Origin: Mesorhizobium sp. WSM4904
GTDB lineage: Bacteria; Pseudomonadota; Alphaproteobacteria; Rhizobiales; Rhizobiaceae
Assembly: GCF_029674545.1 (NCBI RefSeq)
Contig: NZ_CP121354.1
Coordinates: 2,923,001 to 2,987,000, forward strand
Direction: 5' to 3'
DNA length: 64,000 nt
A program made the translations under genes and the position numbers. Below are positions 37,022 to 46,307 of this stretch, in pieces. Every line of letters starts with the position of its first letter. Positions within the stretch are counted from its first letter, which is position 1. The notes beneath the pieces were generated by a model, which saw only the letters and a program-made list of their open reading frames with translations, was not told the DNA's origin and did not search any database.

Positions 37022-38157
37022 GCCTCTTGCGTTTCGTCGGTGGCATCGTCGACCGGTTCATGGGCGGCCGCGGCGAGCATTCGATCACCGTGCCGGTCAT
37101 GGACGGCGCGCTGAAGCCGAACAATCTTCTTGAACAGGTCTCCAGCATCGCGACGCTGAAGGACGCCGATAATCTGTTGATCGCCGGCAACCTCGTCCTG
37201 GCCTCGTCGGGAAGAAGCCTGGTCGAGATCGCGAGCGACGGTTCGGTCGCGACGCGCGCGACCTATGAGGCGGACATCACGTTCCTGGCGGCCTCCGCCG
37301 GCGGCGCGATCGCAGTCGGCCTGGATGGGCAGGGCATCGCGATCGTGGGCGGATCGCATGATGGTCAGCGGCTGCCGGCCGCCCTCGGCAATCAACGCCT
37401 CAATTGCCCGACCGCCGGCGTGTTTGCCGATGAAGACACGCTCGTGGTCTGCAACGGTTCGGGCGCACATCCCGTTGGCGAATGGGCGCGGGACCTGCTG
37501 GAGCTCGGCCGCGGCGGCAGCGTGCTGAAGATCAATATCGGTGCCCGCGACGCTTCGGTGATCCAGGATGGTCTCGGCTATCCTTCCGGCGTGTGCATCG
37601 CCGGCCGCGATCGTGTGGCCGTCAGCGAGGCATGGCGGCACCGTCTACTGACGGTCGGGATCGGCGGCGAAGGCCGCGCAACGCCGCTGGCGGACCTTCC
37701 GGCCTATCCGGGCCGCATCTGTCCGTCTATCCGGGGAGGGTATTGGCTGACCCTGTTTGCTGTGCGCTCCCAGCTGCAGGAGTTCGTGCTGCGTGAAAAA
37801 CGCTACAAGCGCGAGATGATGGAGACGGTCGCTCCCGAATACTGGATCGCGCCCACGCTATCGAGCGGCCATAGCTTTAAGGAGCCGCTGCAGGCGGGCG
37901 GGGTCATCCGGCTCGGCATTCACAAGCCATGGGCGCCCACGCGCTCCTACGGGCTCGTGGTTAGGCTTGACGATGAGTTCCAGCCGATCTGGAGCGCGCA
38001 CAGCCGGGCCGACGGCAAGCGCCACGGCATAACTTCCTGCGCGGAGCAGGCCGGGCAGTTGCTTTTGACCTCGAAAGGCCGCGGCGAGATCATCGCCATC
38101 GACCACCTCGATCCTAGCGAGCCCGACATCGTTTCCACCTTGGATGCCGTAGCATGA
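37018..38157 (+). CDS. Stand-alone propeller protein, strictosidine-synthase-like, metal site altered, cluster A
   Basis: 379 residues with no signal peptide, so presumably cytoplasmic. It is similar in layout to the propeller part of the preceding fusion (WRHRLLTVGIGGEG, LADLPAYPGRICPSIRGGYWLTLFAVR, FQPIWSAHSRADGKRHGITS). The metal ligands of the fused propeller are not kept: FPNG is YPSG (S190), and GYPDNI is AYPGRI (231-233). It may be a non-catalytic partner of the fused propeller or bind another ligand. It overlaps its neighbours on both sides by 4 bp, a sign of tight coupling. Confidence 0.85.
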   Translation: MSLLRFVGGIVDRFMGGRGEHSITVPVMDGALKPNNLLEQVSSIATLKDADNLLIAGNLVLASSGRSLVEIASDGSVATRATYEADITFLAASAGGAIAVGLDGQGIAIVGGSHDGQRLPAALGNQRLNCPTAGVFADEDTLVVCNGSGAHPVGEWARDLLELGRGGSVLKINIGARDASVIQDGLGYPSGVCIAGRDRVAVSEAWRHRLLTVGIGGEGRATPLADLPAYPGRICPSIRGGYWLTLFAVRSQLQEFVLREKRYKREMMETVAPEYWIAPTLSSGHSFKEPLQAGGVIRLGIHKPWAPTRSYGLVVRLDDEFQPIWSAHSRADGKRHGITSCAEQAGQLLLTSKGRGEIIAIDHLDPSEPDIVSTLDAVA

Positions 38158-39656
38158 CACCCATTGTCGATCTCAAGGCGGCAACCAAGGATTTCCGCGG
38201 CAATCCGGCGTTCCTGGATGTCGATTTCCAACTGCTGCCTGGCGAGATCCACGCTTTGCTCGGCGAAAACGGCGCCGGCAAATCCACGCTCACCAAGGTC
38301 CTAGCAGGGGTCTATCCGCTGAGCAGCGGCAAGCTGTTCATCGATGGCCGGGAAGAGCGCCTCAGCACCCCCGCCGAGGGCCTCGCGAAGGGCATCGCCA
38401 TGGTCTACCAGGAGAACAGCCTGGTGCCATCGATGACGGTCGCCCAGAACATCTATCTCGGCAAGGAGAAGCCGCTCAATCGCCTGCGCGGCGTCTATAT
38501 CTCGGCCCAGCAATTCCTGCAGTCGCTCAATTTCCATGTCGATCCCTCGGCGATCGTCGGCTCGCTCGGCGCAGCCCAGAAACAGATGGTGGAGATCGCG
38601 CGGGCGGTTCACCACAAGGCCAAGGTAATCATCTTCGACGAGCCGACGGCGACGCTGACGCCCGAGGAGAAGAGCTATTTCTTCAAGCTGATCAGGAAAC
38701 TGAAGGAAGAAGGGGTCTCGATCATCTTCATCTCGCATGCGCTGGAGGAAGCGCTGCTGGTGGCGGATCGCATCACCATCCTGCGCGACGGCAGACTGGT
38801 TGCATCCGACAAGGCGTCCGCCTTCGATCGCCAGAAGATCATCCAGGCGATGGTCGGCCGCACGCTCACCGACGAGATCTACAGCGGCGCTTCGCGGAGC
38901 CGCGCGCCGCGTCGGCGCGGGCCAAAAGTGCTTTCGGTCGAGAACCTGTCGATGGGCAACATGGTCCGCAACACGTCCTTCTCGCTTTATGCCGGCCAGG
39001 TGACGGGCATCTTCGGCCTTGTCGGATCCGGCCGCACCGAGACGCTGAAAGTCGTCAGCGGCGTGCTCAAGCGCGACTTCTTCCACGGCGGCGAAGTCAA
39101 GATCGGCGGCCAGCCCAAGCGCTATCTGGTGCCGGCGCCCGCCGTCCGCGACGGCATCGTCTACGTCACCGAGGAGCGCAAGGCCGAGGGCTTTTTCGAG
39201 ACGATGAGCATCGCCGAGAACATCTATATGGGCCATCTCGGCGGCCAGGCCTATGGCGGCCTGAACATCATATCGATGAAGCAGGCGCGCTCGCTCGCCG
39301 AAGACTGGCGCAAGCGTCTGAACATCCGTGCCATCGACCCCAATGCGAAGGTCATCGAGCTGTCAGGCGGCAACCAGCAGAAGGTCGTCATCGCCAAGGC
39401 CCTGGTGCAGAAGCCGAAGCTGGTGATCTTCGACGAGCCGACGCGCGGCGTCGATGTCGGCGCCATCGCCGAGATCCACGCCTTCATCAACCAGCTCGCC
39501 GACCAGGGAATCGCAATCGCGGTGATCTCTTCCTACCTGCCGGAGATCCTCACGCTGTCGGACCGGATTCTCATTGCGCGCCAGGGCAAGATCGTCGAGG
39601 AAATGGATCGCCGCAACGCAACGGAAGAGGCAATCATGTATGCCGCGGTCCATTAG
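38154..39656 (+). CDS. RbsA-type ABC transporter ATPase, cluster A
   Basis: 500 residues, two ABC domains. Domain 1: Walker A GENGAGKST, signature GSLGAAQKQMVEIARA, Walker B VIIFDEPTATLT. Domain 2: degenerate Walker A GLVGSGRTE, signature LSGGNQQKVVIAKAL and intact Walker B LVIFDEPTRGVDVG. It energises the importer formed by the permeases at 32781 and 34907. It is the last gene of cluster A and is paralogous to 41612-43102 (roughly 60% identical by eye). Confidence 0.95.
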   Translation: MTPIVDLKAATKDFRGNPAFLDVDFQLLPGEIHALLGENGAGKSTLTKVLAGVYPLSSGKLFIDGREERLSTPAEGLAKGIAMVYQENSLVPSMTVAQNIYLGKEKPLNRLRGVYISAQQFLQSLNFHVDPSAIVGSLGAAQKQMVEIARAVHHKAKVIIFDEPTATLTPEEKSYFFKLIRKLKEEGVSIIFISHALEEALLVADRITILRDGRLVASDKASAFDRQKIIQAMVGRTLTDEIYSGASRSRAPRRRGPKVLSVENLSMGNMVRNTSFSLYAGQVTGIFGLVGSGRTETLKVVSGVLKRDFFHGGEVKIGGQPKRYLVPAPAVRDGIVYVTEERKAEGFFETMSIAENIYMGHLGGQAYGGLNIISMKQARSLAEDWRKRLNIRAIDPNAKVIELSGGNQQKVVIAKALVQKPKLVIFDEPTRGVDVGAIAEIHAFINQLADQGIAIAVISSYLPEILTLSDRILIARQGKIVEEMDRRNATEEAIMYAAVH

Positions 39657-39678
39657 GATCGTGCGCTGAAGCGATGGA

Positions 39679-40165
39679 TCAGTCGCGCGAACCCGCGCCG
39701 GCTTTCAGGCGTAGCGCCAGGGCGCGGGCATGCGCCAGCTTCCGGATGTCGACGCCAGTGTCGTAGCCGAGCCGCGTTAAATGCGCGACGACAGCCTCCG
39801 TGGCGACATTGCCGGCCGCACCCGGCGCATAGGGGCAACCGCCCAGCCCGCCGACAGCGCTGTCGAAGATCCGGATGCCGAAGGCCAAGGCAACATCGAC
39901 GTTCGCCAAGGCCTGGCCCGACGTGTCGTGGAAGTGACAGGCAAGATGCGAGGCAGCAATGCCACGGGTAACCTCGGCCAGCATCCGATCGACCCTTTCG
40001 GGACTCGCGCGTCCGATCGTATCCGCGACGGCCACCTCCCCGCAGCCGATGCCAATCAGGCGCTCGGAGACATCTCTCACCGCTTCCGGCTCGATAGCCC
40101 CCCTCATACCGGCAGTCGATGGCGCAGGAGACGTAGCCTCTCACAGGGAGCCCGTGGACGGCGCT
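39679..40165 (-). pseudogene. Hydroxymethylglutaryl-CoA lyase remnant, truncated and frameshifted
   Basis: The C-terminal half of an HMG-CoA lyase: GLPVRGYVSCAIDCRYEG in one frame (40110-40165), then a frameshift near 40105 into AIEPEAVRDVSERLIGIG, VAVADTIGRASPERVD, ACHFHDTSGQALANVDVAL and GGLGGCPYAPGAAGNVATE. The whole N-terminal half with the catalytic Arg/Asp is lost at a junction near 40155-40165, where a TetR fragment begins on the other strand. It is only moderately similar to the intact lyase at 40756, so it is not a recent copy of that gene. Confidence 0.85.
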
Positions 40166-40706
40166 TATTGCCGAGCGCGGCATCGTGCCGGCTAGCGTGC
40201 GCGACATATCCGAGACCCCCGGCTATTCGCAGGGCGCGTTCTATTGGAATTTCGCGGACAAGGATTCGCTGCTCGTCGAGCTGGTGGACGGCCAGCTGGT
40301 GCAGCTGGCGGAAAGTTTCGACGCGCTTATCCGAGAGACGGAACCGTGCAGTCTCGATGAGACGCTGTTGGCATTGGTGCGTTGGCTGAACGAGCAGCAC
40401 GCCGATCAGAGACTGTCACATCTGATGCTCGAGTTTCAGATGTATGCAAATCGGAGTCAGAACTTCGGTGCCAGCTTCCGCAAACGGCATGCCGGTCATC
40501 TCTCCACGTTCGCAGACGGCTTTGCGGTGCTTTTTGCGCGCTATGGAAAAGTTCCGCCGTTATCGCCCATGCATATGGCGATCGGGTTTATTGCGCTTTG
40601 GAACGGGTTCAGCGCCTTGTCGCCACAGGATTACGGGGTGGCGCCGGGCGACGTGTATCTGCCGTTCCTTCGGGCGCTCTTTGCGGATGCCGCAGAGGAG
40701 GCTTGA
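40158..40706 (+). pseudogene. TetR-family regulator, N-terminally truncated
   Basis: About 183 residues remain: ALIAERG, ASVRDISETPGYSQGAFYWNFADKDSLLVELVDGQ is the second half of a TetR helix-turn-helix, followed by a full ligand-binding domain ending FLRALFADAAEEA. The first DNA-binding helices are lost at the junction with the HMG-CoA lyase remnant. A GTG at 40185 would leave too little of the DNA-binding domain. The lost part and the lyase 5' end suggest that a single deletion removed the middle of a divergent gene pair. Confidence 0.8.
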
Positions 40707-40755
40707 ACGAGGAGACTGCCCAAACCCTCGAGGTTCGGCAGCGACGCGTGGTCTG

Positions 40756-41610
40756 CTATGCCGTCAATTTCATCGCGAAGTCTTCGGCGAGTGCCACTCT
40801 GTCAACGTCAACATCGACGCTGAAACCACGCGCTTTCAGATGCCGGACAAGCACCCCGCTTGCCAGGTTACCCGCGGCCCCGGGCGCATAAGGACATCCG
40901 CCGAGCCCTCCGGCGGCGCTGTCGAACACCCGGATGCCGCGCCTCAGTCCGACGTCAACATTGTCGAGTGCCTTTCCATACGTGTCATGGAAATGGCAGG
41001 CGATCACGCCGGACGGAAGCTCTTCGAGCAGCGTTCCAAGCATGGTGTCGACGTCGCCGGGGCTGGCCGTGCCAATCGTGTCAGCCACGGCTATTTCATG
41101 GCATCCCATGGCAAACAGTTTTCGAGCGATATGCGCAACGTTGTTTGGATCGATATGTCCCTCGTACGGGCAATTGACAGCGCAGGAGATGTAGCCTCGC
41201 ACGGGGACGTCGTGATCCCTTGCAAGCGCAAGGATCTCTTCAAAGCGCGCAAACCCTTCCGCAATGCTGCAGTTGGTATTTTTCCTGGAGAAGGTTTCGG
41301 AAGCACTGCTGAACAGCGCAATCTCATCGGCGCCGTGCTCGATCGCTGCATTGGCGCCCTTGGCGTTGGGAACCAGCACGGAATAGGCAGTGCCAGGCTT
41401 TTGTTTCACGGTCGCCATGACCGCTTCATGATCGGCCATTTGCGGGACCCACTTCGGCGATACGAAAGCCGTTGCTTCGATCCGTTTGAAGCCGGCATCC
41501 GAGAGCATCTCGATCAGCTTCACCTTATCTTCCGTCGAGATCAGGCGTTTTTCGTTTTGCAGTCCGTCGCGGGGGCCCACCTCGACAATGGAAACCAGAT
41601 CGTCCGTCAT
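40756..41610 (-). CDS. mvaB: Hydroxymethylglutaryl-CoA lyase
   Basis: 284 residues, typical of bacterial HMG-CoA lyase. It splits HMG-CoA into acetyl-CoA and acetoacetate. Motifs are VEVGPRDGLQNEKRLIS (catalytic Arg/Asp), EATAFVSPKWVPQMADH, VRGYISCAVNCPYEG, ADTIGTASPGDV, CHFHDTYGKALDNVDVGL (metal His pair) and the Cys-containing GGLGGCPYAPGAAGN loop. The ATG at 41610 directly follows the stop of the ATPase gene. It is the last gene of cluster B and the only intact lyase in the window, so it can supply the step that cluster A lacks. Confidence 0.95.
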   Translation of the reverse strand: MTDDLVSIVEVGPRDGLQNEKRLISTEDKVKLIEMLSDAGFKRIEATAFVSPKWVPQMADHEAVMATVKQKPGTAYSVLVPNAKGANAAIEHGADEIALFSSASETFSRKNTNCSIAEGFARFEEILALARDHDVPVRGYISCAVNCPYEGHIDPNNVAHIARKLFAMGCHEIAVADTIGTASPGDVDTMLGTLLEELPSGVIACHFHDTYGKALDNVDVGLRRGIRVFDSAAGGLGGCPYAPGAAGNLASGVLVRHLKARGFSVDVDVDRVALAEDFAMKLTA

Positions 41611-41611
41611 C

Positions 41612-43102
41612 TCAGTGCACCGCCGCATACATGATTTTCTCCTCGGTCGCGTCCTCGATCGCCATCTCCTCGACGATGCGGCCCTGCCGCGCCACCAGGA
41701 TGCGATCCGAGATGGCGAGGATTTCCGGAAGATAGGAGGAGATGACGACGACGGCTGCGCCTGCATCGGCGAGCTTCTGGATCATCTCGTGGATTTCGGC
41801 GATGGCGCCCACGTCGACGCCGCGTGTCGGCTCGTCGAAGATGATCAGTTCCGGAGCCTGGATCAGGCTCTTGGCGATCACCACCTTCTGCTGGTTGCCG
41901 CCCGACAGTTCGACGACTTTGGCGTTCTGCCGGATGGTGCGGATGCTGAGCCTGTCGATCCATTCCGCGGCCTCGCGCCGTGCCTGCGACATGGTCACGA
42001 CCGATGCGGGATTGGCCCGTTTCGCCAGCTTGCCATAGAAAATGTTCTGGGCAATGCCCATCGTGTCGAACAGGCCGTCGAGCTTGCGGTCCTCGGTGAT
42101 ATAGGCGATGCGGTTGTTGATGGCGCTGCGCGGCACGTTGAAGTGCACCGTCTCTCCGTTCAGCTTGATGCGGCCGCCATGGAAGAAATCCCGCTTCAGC
42201 ACGCCGGAGGCGATCTTCATCATCTCCGTGCGGCCGGCGCCGACCAGCCCGAACATGCCGGTGATCTGACCTGCGAAGATCGACATTGTGGCGCTGCGCA
42301 CCGCCTTGCCCATGGAGACGTTTTCGAGCGCCAGCACCTTCCTGCCCGCCGGCCGGCCGATGCGCTTCTTGCCGTAGAGCTCGTCCTTCAACTGGCGGCC
42401 GACCATGGCCTGCACGATGCGGTCGCGGGTGAAATTCCCGGTCTCGTCGGTGACGACCAGCTCGCCGTCGCGCAGGATCGAGATGCGGTCGGCGACCGCG
42501 AGGGCTTCTTCGAGCGCGTGGCTGATGAAGATGATCGAGCCGCCATCGGCCTTCAGCCGCTCGACCAGGGCGAAGAAATGCTGCTTCTCCTCAGGCGTCA
42601 ATGTGGCCGTCGGCTCGTCGAAGATGAAGATGCGGGCATTGTGCTGCACCGCCCGCGCAATTTCGACCATCTGCTTCTTGGCGGCGCCAAGGGAGGAGAC
42701 CAGCGCCGTCGGCTCGACGTGAAAGCTCAACCGCTGCAATTGCTGCTGTGCCCGGATGTTGACGCCGCGCAGCCGGTTGAAGAAATTCTCCTCGCCGAGG
42801 AAGAGGTTCTGCGCCACAGTCATGGAGGGGATGAGGTTCGTCTCCTGGAAGACCATGGCGACGCCATGCGACAGTGCATCGCCCGGCGATGTGAAGCTGC
42901 GTGCCTCGCCTTCCACCAGCATCTCACCGGATGTCAGCGGATAGAGACCGGCGAGGACCTTGGTGAGCGTCGATTTGCCGGCGCCGTTCTCGCCCAGCAG
43001 CGCATGGACTTCGCCCTTGCGCAGCGTGAAATTGACGTTCCTGAAGGCGGCAACGCTGCGGAATTCCTTGGTGGCATTCCTGAATTCGACGATGTCGGTC
43101 AT
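41612..43102 (-). CDS. RbsA-type ABC transporter ATPase, cluster B
   Basis: 496 residues, two ABC domains. Domain 1: GENGAGKST, SSLGAAKKQMVEIARA, IFIFDEPTATLT. Domain 2: GLVGAGRTE, LSGGNQQKVVIAKSL, LIIFDEPTRGVDVG. The ATG at 43102 forms an ATGA overlap with the propeller gene upstream; a longer frame exists but runs through that gene. It is the counterpart of 38154-39656. It serves the cluster B importer. Confidence 0.95.
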   Translation of the reverse strand: MTDIVEFRNATKEFRSVAAFRNVNFTLRKGEVHALLGENGAGKSTLTKVLAGLYPLTSGEMLVEGEARSFTSPGDALSHGVAMVFQETNLIPSMTVAQNLFLGEENFFNRLRGVNIRAQQQLQRLSFHVEPTALVSSLGAAKKQMVEIARAVQHNARIFIFDEPTATLTPEEKQHFFALVERLKADGGSIIFISHALEEALAVADRISILRDGELVVTDETGNFTRDRIVQAMVGRQLKDELYGKKRIGRPAGRKVLALENVSMGKAVRSATMSIFAGQITGMFGLVGAGRTEMMKIASGVLKRDFFHGGRIKLNGETVHFNVPRSAINNRIAYITEDRKLDGLFDTMGIAQNIFYGKLAKRANPASVVTMSQARREAAEWIDRLSIRTIRQNAKVVELSGGNQQKVVIAKSLIQAPELIIFDEPTRGVDVGAIAEIHEMIQKLADAGAAVVVISSYLPEILAISDRILVARQGRIVEEMAIEDATEEKIMYAAVH

Positions 43103-44190
43103 GACCGGGTGCCTCGCGAAAGGTCCAGGCGGAGCAGGGTGCCGGCGCCGCGCGAGGCGGCATAGAGAAAGCCGTCCATCTCCACAACGGAGGCGATGCC
43201 GTGCATCTTTCCGTCGGCACGTGAATGATAGCTCGCGACCGGCGACAGATCGGCATCGAGGCGCACGACCATGCCGTAGGAGCGCGACGGCGCCCAAGGC
43301 TTTATGATGCCCATCTGCCGCACGGAGCCGGCCTGCAGCGGCTGTTCCTCGTTGCCGCTCTCGGCAAAGTCCGGGCCGATCCAGGCATCGGGCGGTATGG
43401 TCGCCATCATCTCCATGCGGTAGTCGGCCTCGGTGAGCACGAGTTCGGTCAATTGCCGTCGCGGTGCGAACAGGGCGAGCCAGTAGCTGCCATCCGATGA
43501 TGGAGCGAGCCGGGCAGGGTAAGCGGGCAGTTCGCCCAGCAGGCTCCGAGGGGCTGCGCCGGGCGCCACCGCAACGATCCGGTGCCGCCAGCTTTCCGCC
43601 ACGGCGACGGCGCCATCGGGCGTATGGGCCAGGCCGTAGGGGAAGGCCAGCCCGCTCTGCACGACATCGGTCTTGCCGCTGGATATGGCATAGCGGATGA
43701 GCTCGCCGGTTGTGCCGTGGCTCATCAGGTCGCGCTTCCAGTCCGATATAGGGTGCTGGCGGGAGCCGATGGCGAGCAGCAAGGCATCCTCACCGTCGAA
43801 CAGGCCGGCGTTGACGCAGGACGTGTATTCGCGCGGAAGGTCGAGCTGTCGCTGCTCGCCCGTCGCCCTGATCAGCTTGAGGCCGGTGGCCTCGACCGCG
43901 ACGGCGACATCGCCTGTGGGGGAGGCTGCGGTCATCGTAACCGGTCCGTCGAATTGCCGCACGAGCGTAGCGGATTTCGTCTGCAGGTCGATGCGGAACA
44001 GGCTGTTGCCGCTGCTGCAATAAAGTCCGGCCGGCGATGCCGCGAGATTGTCGATAGCCGGCAGATCCAGCAGATGTTCGGTCGTATCGAGCAGATTGTT
44101 GGGCTTGTAGACGCCGTCCATGGGAGGCACCCTCAGCACATCCTCGTCGCCACGGCCGAGAAAAGCGGAAATGCGGGAAAAGATGCTCAT
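43099..44190 (-). CDS. Stand-alone propeller protein, strictosidine-synthase-like, metal site altered, cluster B
   Basis: 363 residues, no signal peptide. It matches the cluster A protein at 37018 in order and motifs (PPMDGVYKPNNLL, ESWRHRIVAVAPG, GELPAYPARLAPSSDGSYWLALFA, SYHSRADGKMHGI). The metal ligands are again replaced: FPNG is FPYG (183-186) and GYPDNI is AYPARL (223-228). Loss of the same positions with different substitutions in both paralogues argues for a conserved non-enzymatic or different role. It overlaps both neighbours. Confidence 0.85.
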   Translation of the reverse strand: MSIFSRISAFLGRGDEDVLRVPPMDGVYKPNNLLDTTEHLLDLPAIDNLAASPAGLYCSSGNSLFRIDLQTKSATLVRQFDGPVTMTAASPTGDVAVAVEATGLKLIRATGEQRQLDLPREYTSCVNAGLFDGEDALLLAIGSRQHPISDWKRDLMSHGTTGELIRYAISSGKTDVVQSGLAFPYGLAHTPDGAVAVAESWRHRIVAVAPGAAPRSLLGELPAYPARLAPSSDGSYWLALFAPRRQLTELVLTEADYRMEMMATIPPDAWIGPDFAESGNEEQPLQAGSVRQMGIIKPWAPSRSYGMVVRLDADLSPVASYHSRADGKMHGIASVVEMDGFLYAASRGAGTLLRLDLSRGTRS

Positions 44191-46301
44191 CAGTCCTTCC
44201 CCCAATAGTCCTTGCGCGCCGTCCAGCAGGGATCGGCATTCGGCAGGCGGATGCGGCCGATGCGATTGTTGGAGACGCCGCCGAGATAGAGATAGCCCTT
44301 GTGCTCGCAGGTCGAAGTGATCGAGGGATGGTTTTCGCCGGCGCGATCCCAGAGCACGTCGAGGATTTCGCCACTTTCGGAAATCTGCACAACGCAGCCG
44401 CGATTGACATTGGGAAACAGCCATTCGTCGGCCGCGATCCGCCTGGCCATCCGTTTGCGAAAGCCGGGTTTCTTCATCGCGAGGTCGAACGTCCGGGTCC
44501 GGAGACCGAGGAGCGCCACCCAATAGGCGCCGTTCGAGCCGCGATTGATGTTGTCAGGATAGCCGGGCAGGTTGGCGACCAGCACTTCGCGCTTGCCCTT
44601 GTGCGGGCCGTCGAACCAGTAACGCGAGATGCGGCAGGCCCAGGTCTCGGCGAAGATCAGCGACTGGCCGTCGCGGCAGATGGTGATGCCGTTCGGGAAG
44701 ATCAGGCCGCGCAGCAGGGTGCGGGTCCTGCCCGTGCGGGGATCGTGGCAGATCAGCCTGCCATTGCCGCGACCTTCGAGCGCGTCGACCACCCAGTCGG
44801 ACATTTCGTAGCGGATCGTCGCCTCGCTGAAGAAGATGCGGCCATCCGGCGCGACATCGAGATCGTCGGGCAGCCTCAGGCGGGAATCGTCAATCACCGA
44901 CAGCCAGCTGCGGTTGGTCTCGTCGGTGACGCGGTCGATCTTGCCGCCCGGGCTGACCTTGTAGACCCCCATGCCGCCGACGCAGGTCAAAAGGTCGCCA
45001 TTCTGCGCAAAGGACAGGCCGAGCGGATGGCCGCCGATGCGGGCGAAGATCTCATGTCTCCGGTAGTCGGGCGCGAGGAAACGGACGATCGTGCCGTGAC
45101 GCGTGCCGGTATAGAGATGGTCGTTGCGGTCGAGCACCACGTCTTCCGGCCCTTCGACATCGCCGAGACCGATGATCTCGACATCGGCGAGCCGGTCGTT
45201 GAGGGCGAAGGGGTCGTCGGCGGCTTTCCGCCGCTCCGGCAATTCGAGATAGGTGGGCGAGACATAGACCTTGCTCAGGATCTTGCCGCGGTTTTTCACC
45301 CATTTCGCGTCGAAGAGCACGGCGAGGATCAGGATCAGGCCGAGCAGCAACTGGTTGACGGAGCCGGGCGTCGACAGCCGGATGAGGCCGTTGGTGAGGA
45401 TCAGCACCAGGATCGCGCCGATGATGGCGCTGCCGACCGAGCCGCGTCCGCCGCCGAGCGACACGCCGCCCAGCACGACGGCCGTCAGCACCTGGATTTC
45501 GAGGCCTACGCCGGTGTCGGCGCCGGTGCTGCCGAGCCGGGCGGAGAACAGGAATGCCGCCACCGCCGTCAGGATGCCTGACGACACATAGGCCATGCAG
45601 ACGGTCCGCTTGACGTTGATGCCGGCGTTGTAGGCCGATTTACGGGCGCCGCCGACGGCTCTCAGCCGCCAGCCGGGCCTGAGCCGCGACAGCGTGATGT
45701 GGATCGCGACGGCGATGACGACGAAGATCAGGAAGGAAACGGGCAAGCCGTGGAAATCGCCGAAGCCGAGCGTGTCCCAGACTGGCGACTCCGGCGTGTT
45801 GCCGACGATGGCACTGGCAAGCCTCGGGAAGATGATGTCATAGATGGAGCGGTAGATGACCAGCGTCACAAGCGTGGTGATGAAGGCGCGGAGCCTCAGA
45901 TACCCGATCAGCACGCCGTTGAGCAGGCCGCACACGAGCCCGGTCACCAGCGTCATTGCTAGCGCCACCGGGAAGGGCAAGCCGAGCACGTTCATGCCGA
46001 CCAGGGCGGCGAGCACGCAGAGCGCGAACATCGAGCCGACTGAAAGATCGATGCCGCCGGACATGATGACGATGGTGAGCGCCAACGCCACCAGACCGAA
46101 CTCCGCCAATTGCCGCGAAAGATCGGCGATATAGGCGGCGTTGAGCAGGCCCGGAATGACGGAGGCCATGATGATTGTCACCACCAGCAGGGCGGCGACG
46201 GGAATCGCGCTGTCGATCCAGCTCTTCGACAGGATTTCTCCGACCAGGCGGCCGGAGAAATACCTGTAGCGCAATTGTATCAGCGTCTTGCTTTCTGCCA
46301 T
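44190..46301 (-). CDS. Fusion of RbsC-type ABC permease and strictosidine-synthase-like beta-propeller, cluster B
   Basis: 703 residues. Permease part 1-335 (IVIMSGGIDLSVGSMFALCVL, AVVLGGVSLGGGRGSVGSAIIG), propeller 345-703. EGPED is at 383-387, N537 lies in FPNG and D583-N584 in GYPDNI, exactly the positions seen in the cluster A fusion. The propeller most resembles the APMAP/strictosidine synthase branch (AETWACRISRYWFDGPHKGK, VANLPGYPDNINRG). It should face the cytoplasm. It pairs with the permease at 47355 and the binding protein 6 bp upstream. Confidence 0.93.
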   Translation of the reverse strand: MAESKTLIQLRYRYFSGRLVGEILSKSWIDSAIPVAALLVVTIIMASVIPGLLNAAYIADLSRQLAEFGLVALALTIVIMSGGIDLSVGSMFALCVLAALVGMNVLGLPFPVALAMTLVTGLVCGLLNGVLIGYLRLRAFITTLVTLVIYRSIYDIIFPRLASAIVGNTPESPVWDTLGFGDFHGLPVSFLIFVVIAVAIHITLSRLRPGWRLRAVGGARKSAYNAGINVKRTVCMAYVSSGILTAVAAFLFSARLGSTGADTGVGLEIQVLTAVVLGGVSLGGGRGSVGSAIIGAILVLILTNGLIRLSTPGSVNQLLLGLILILAVLFDAKWVKNRGKILSKVYVSPTYLELPERRKAADDPFALNDRLADVEIIGLGDVEGPEDVVLDRNDHLYTGTRHGTIVRFLAPDYRRHEIFARIGGHPLGLSFAQNGDLLTCVGGMGVYKVSPGGKIDRVTDETNRSWLSVIDDSRLRLPDDLDVAPDGRIFFSEATIRYEMSDWVVDALEGRGNGRLICHDPRTGRTRTLLRGLIFPNGITICRDGQSLIFAETWACRISRYWFDGPHKGKREVLVANLPGYPDNINRGSNGAYWVALLGLRTRTFDLAMKKPGFRKRMARRIAADEWLFPNVNRGCVVQISESGEILDVLWDRAGENHPSITSTCEHKGYLYLGGVSNNRIGRIRLPNADPCWTARKDYWGKD

Positions 46302-46307
46302 GCTCGC

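Noticed and set aside
41486..43165. A 559-codon plus-strand frame opposite the cluster B ATPase
   Set aside because: It mirrors the reverse strand of a well-conserved ATPase gene, with no start signal and no recognisable domain.
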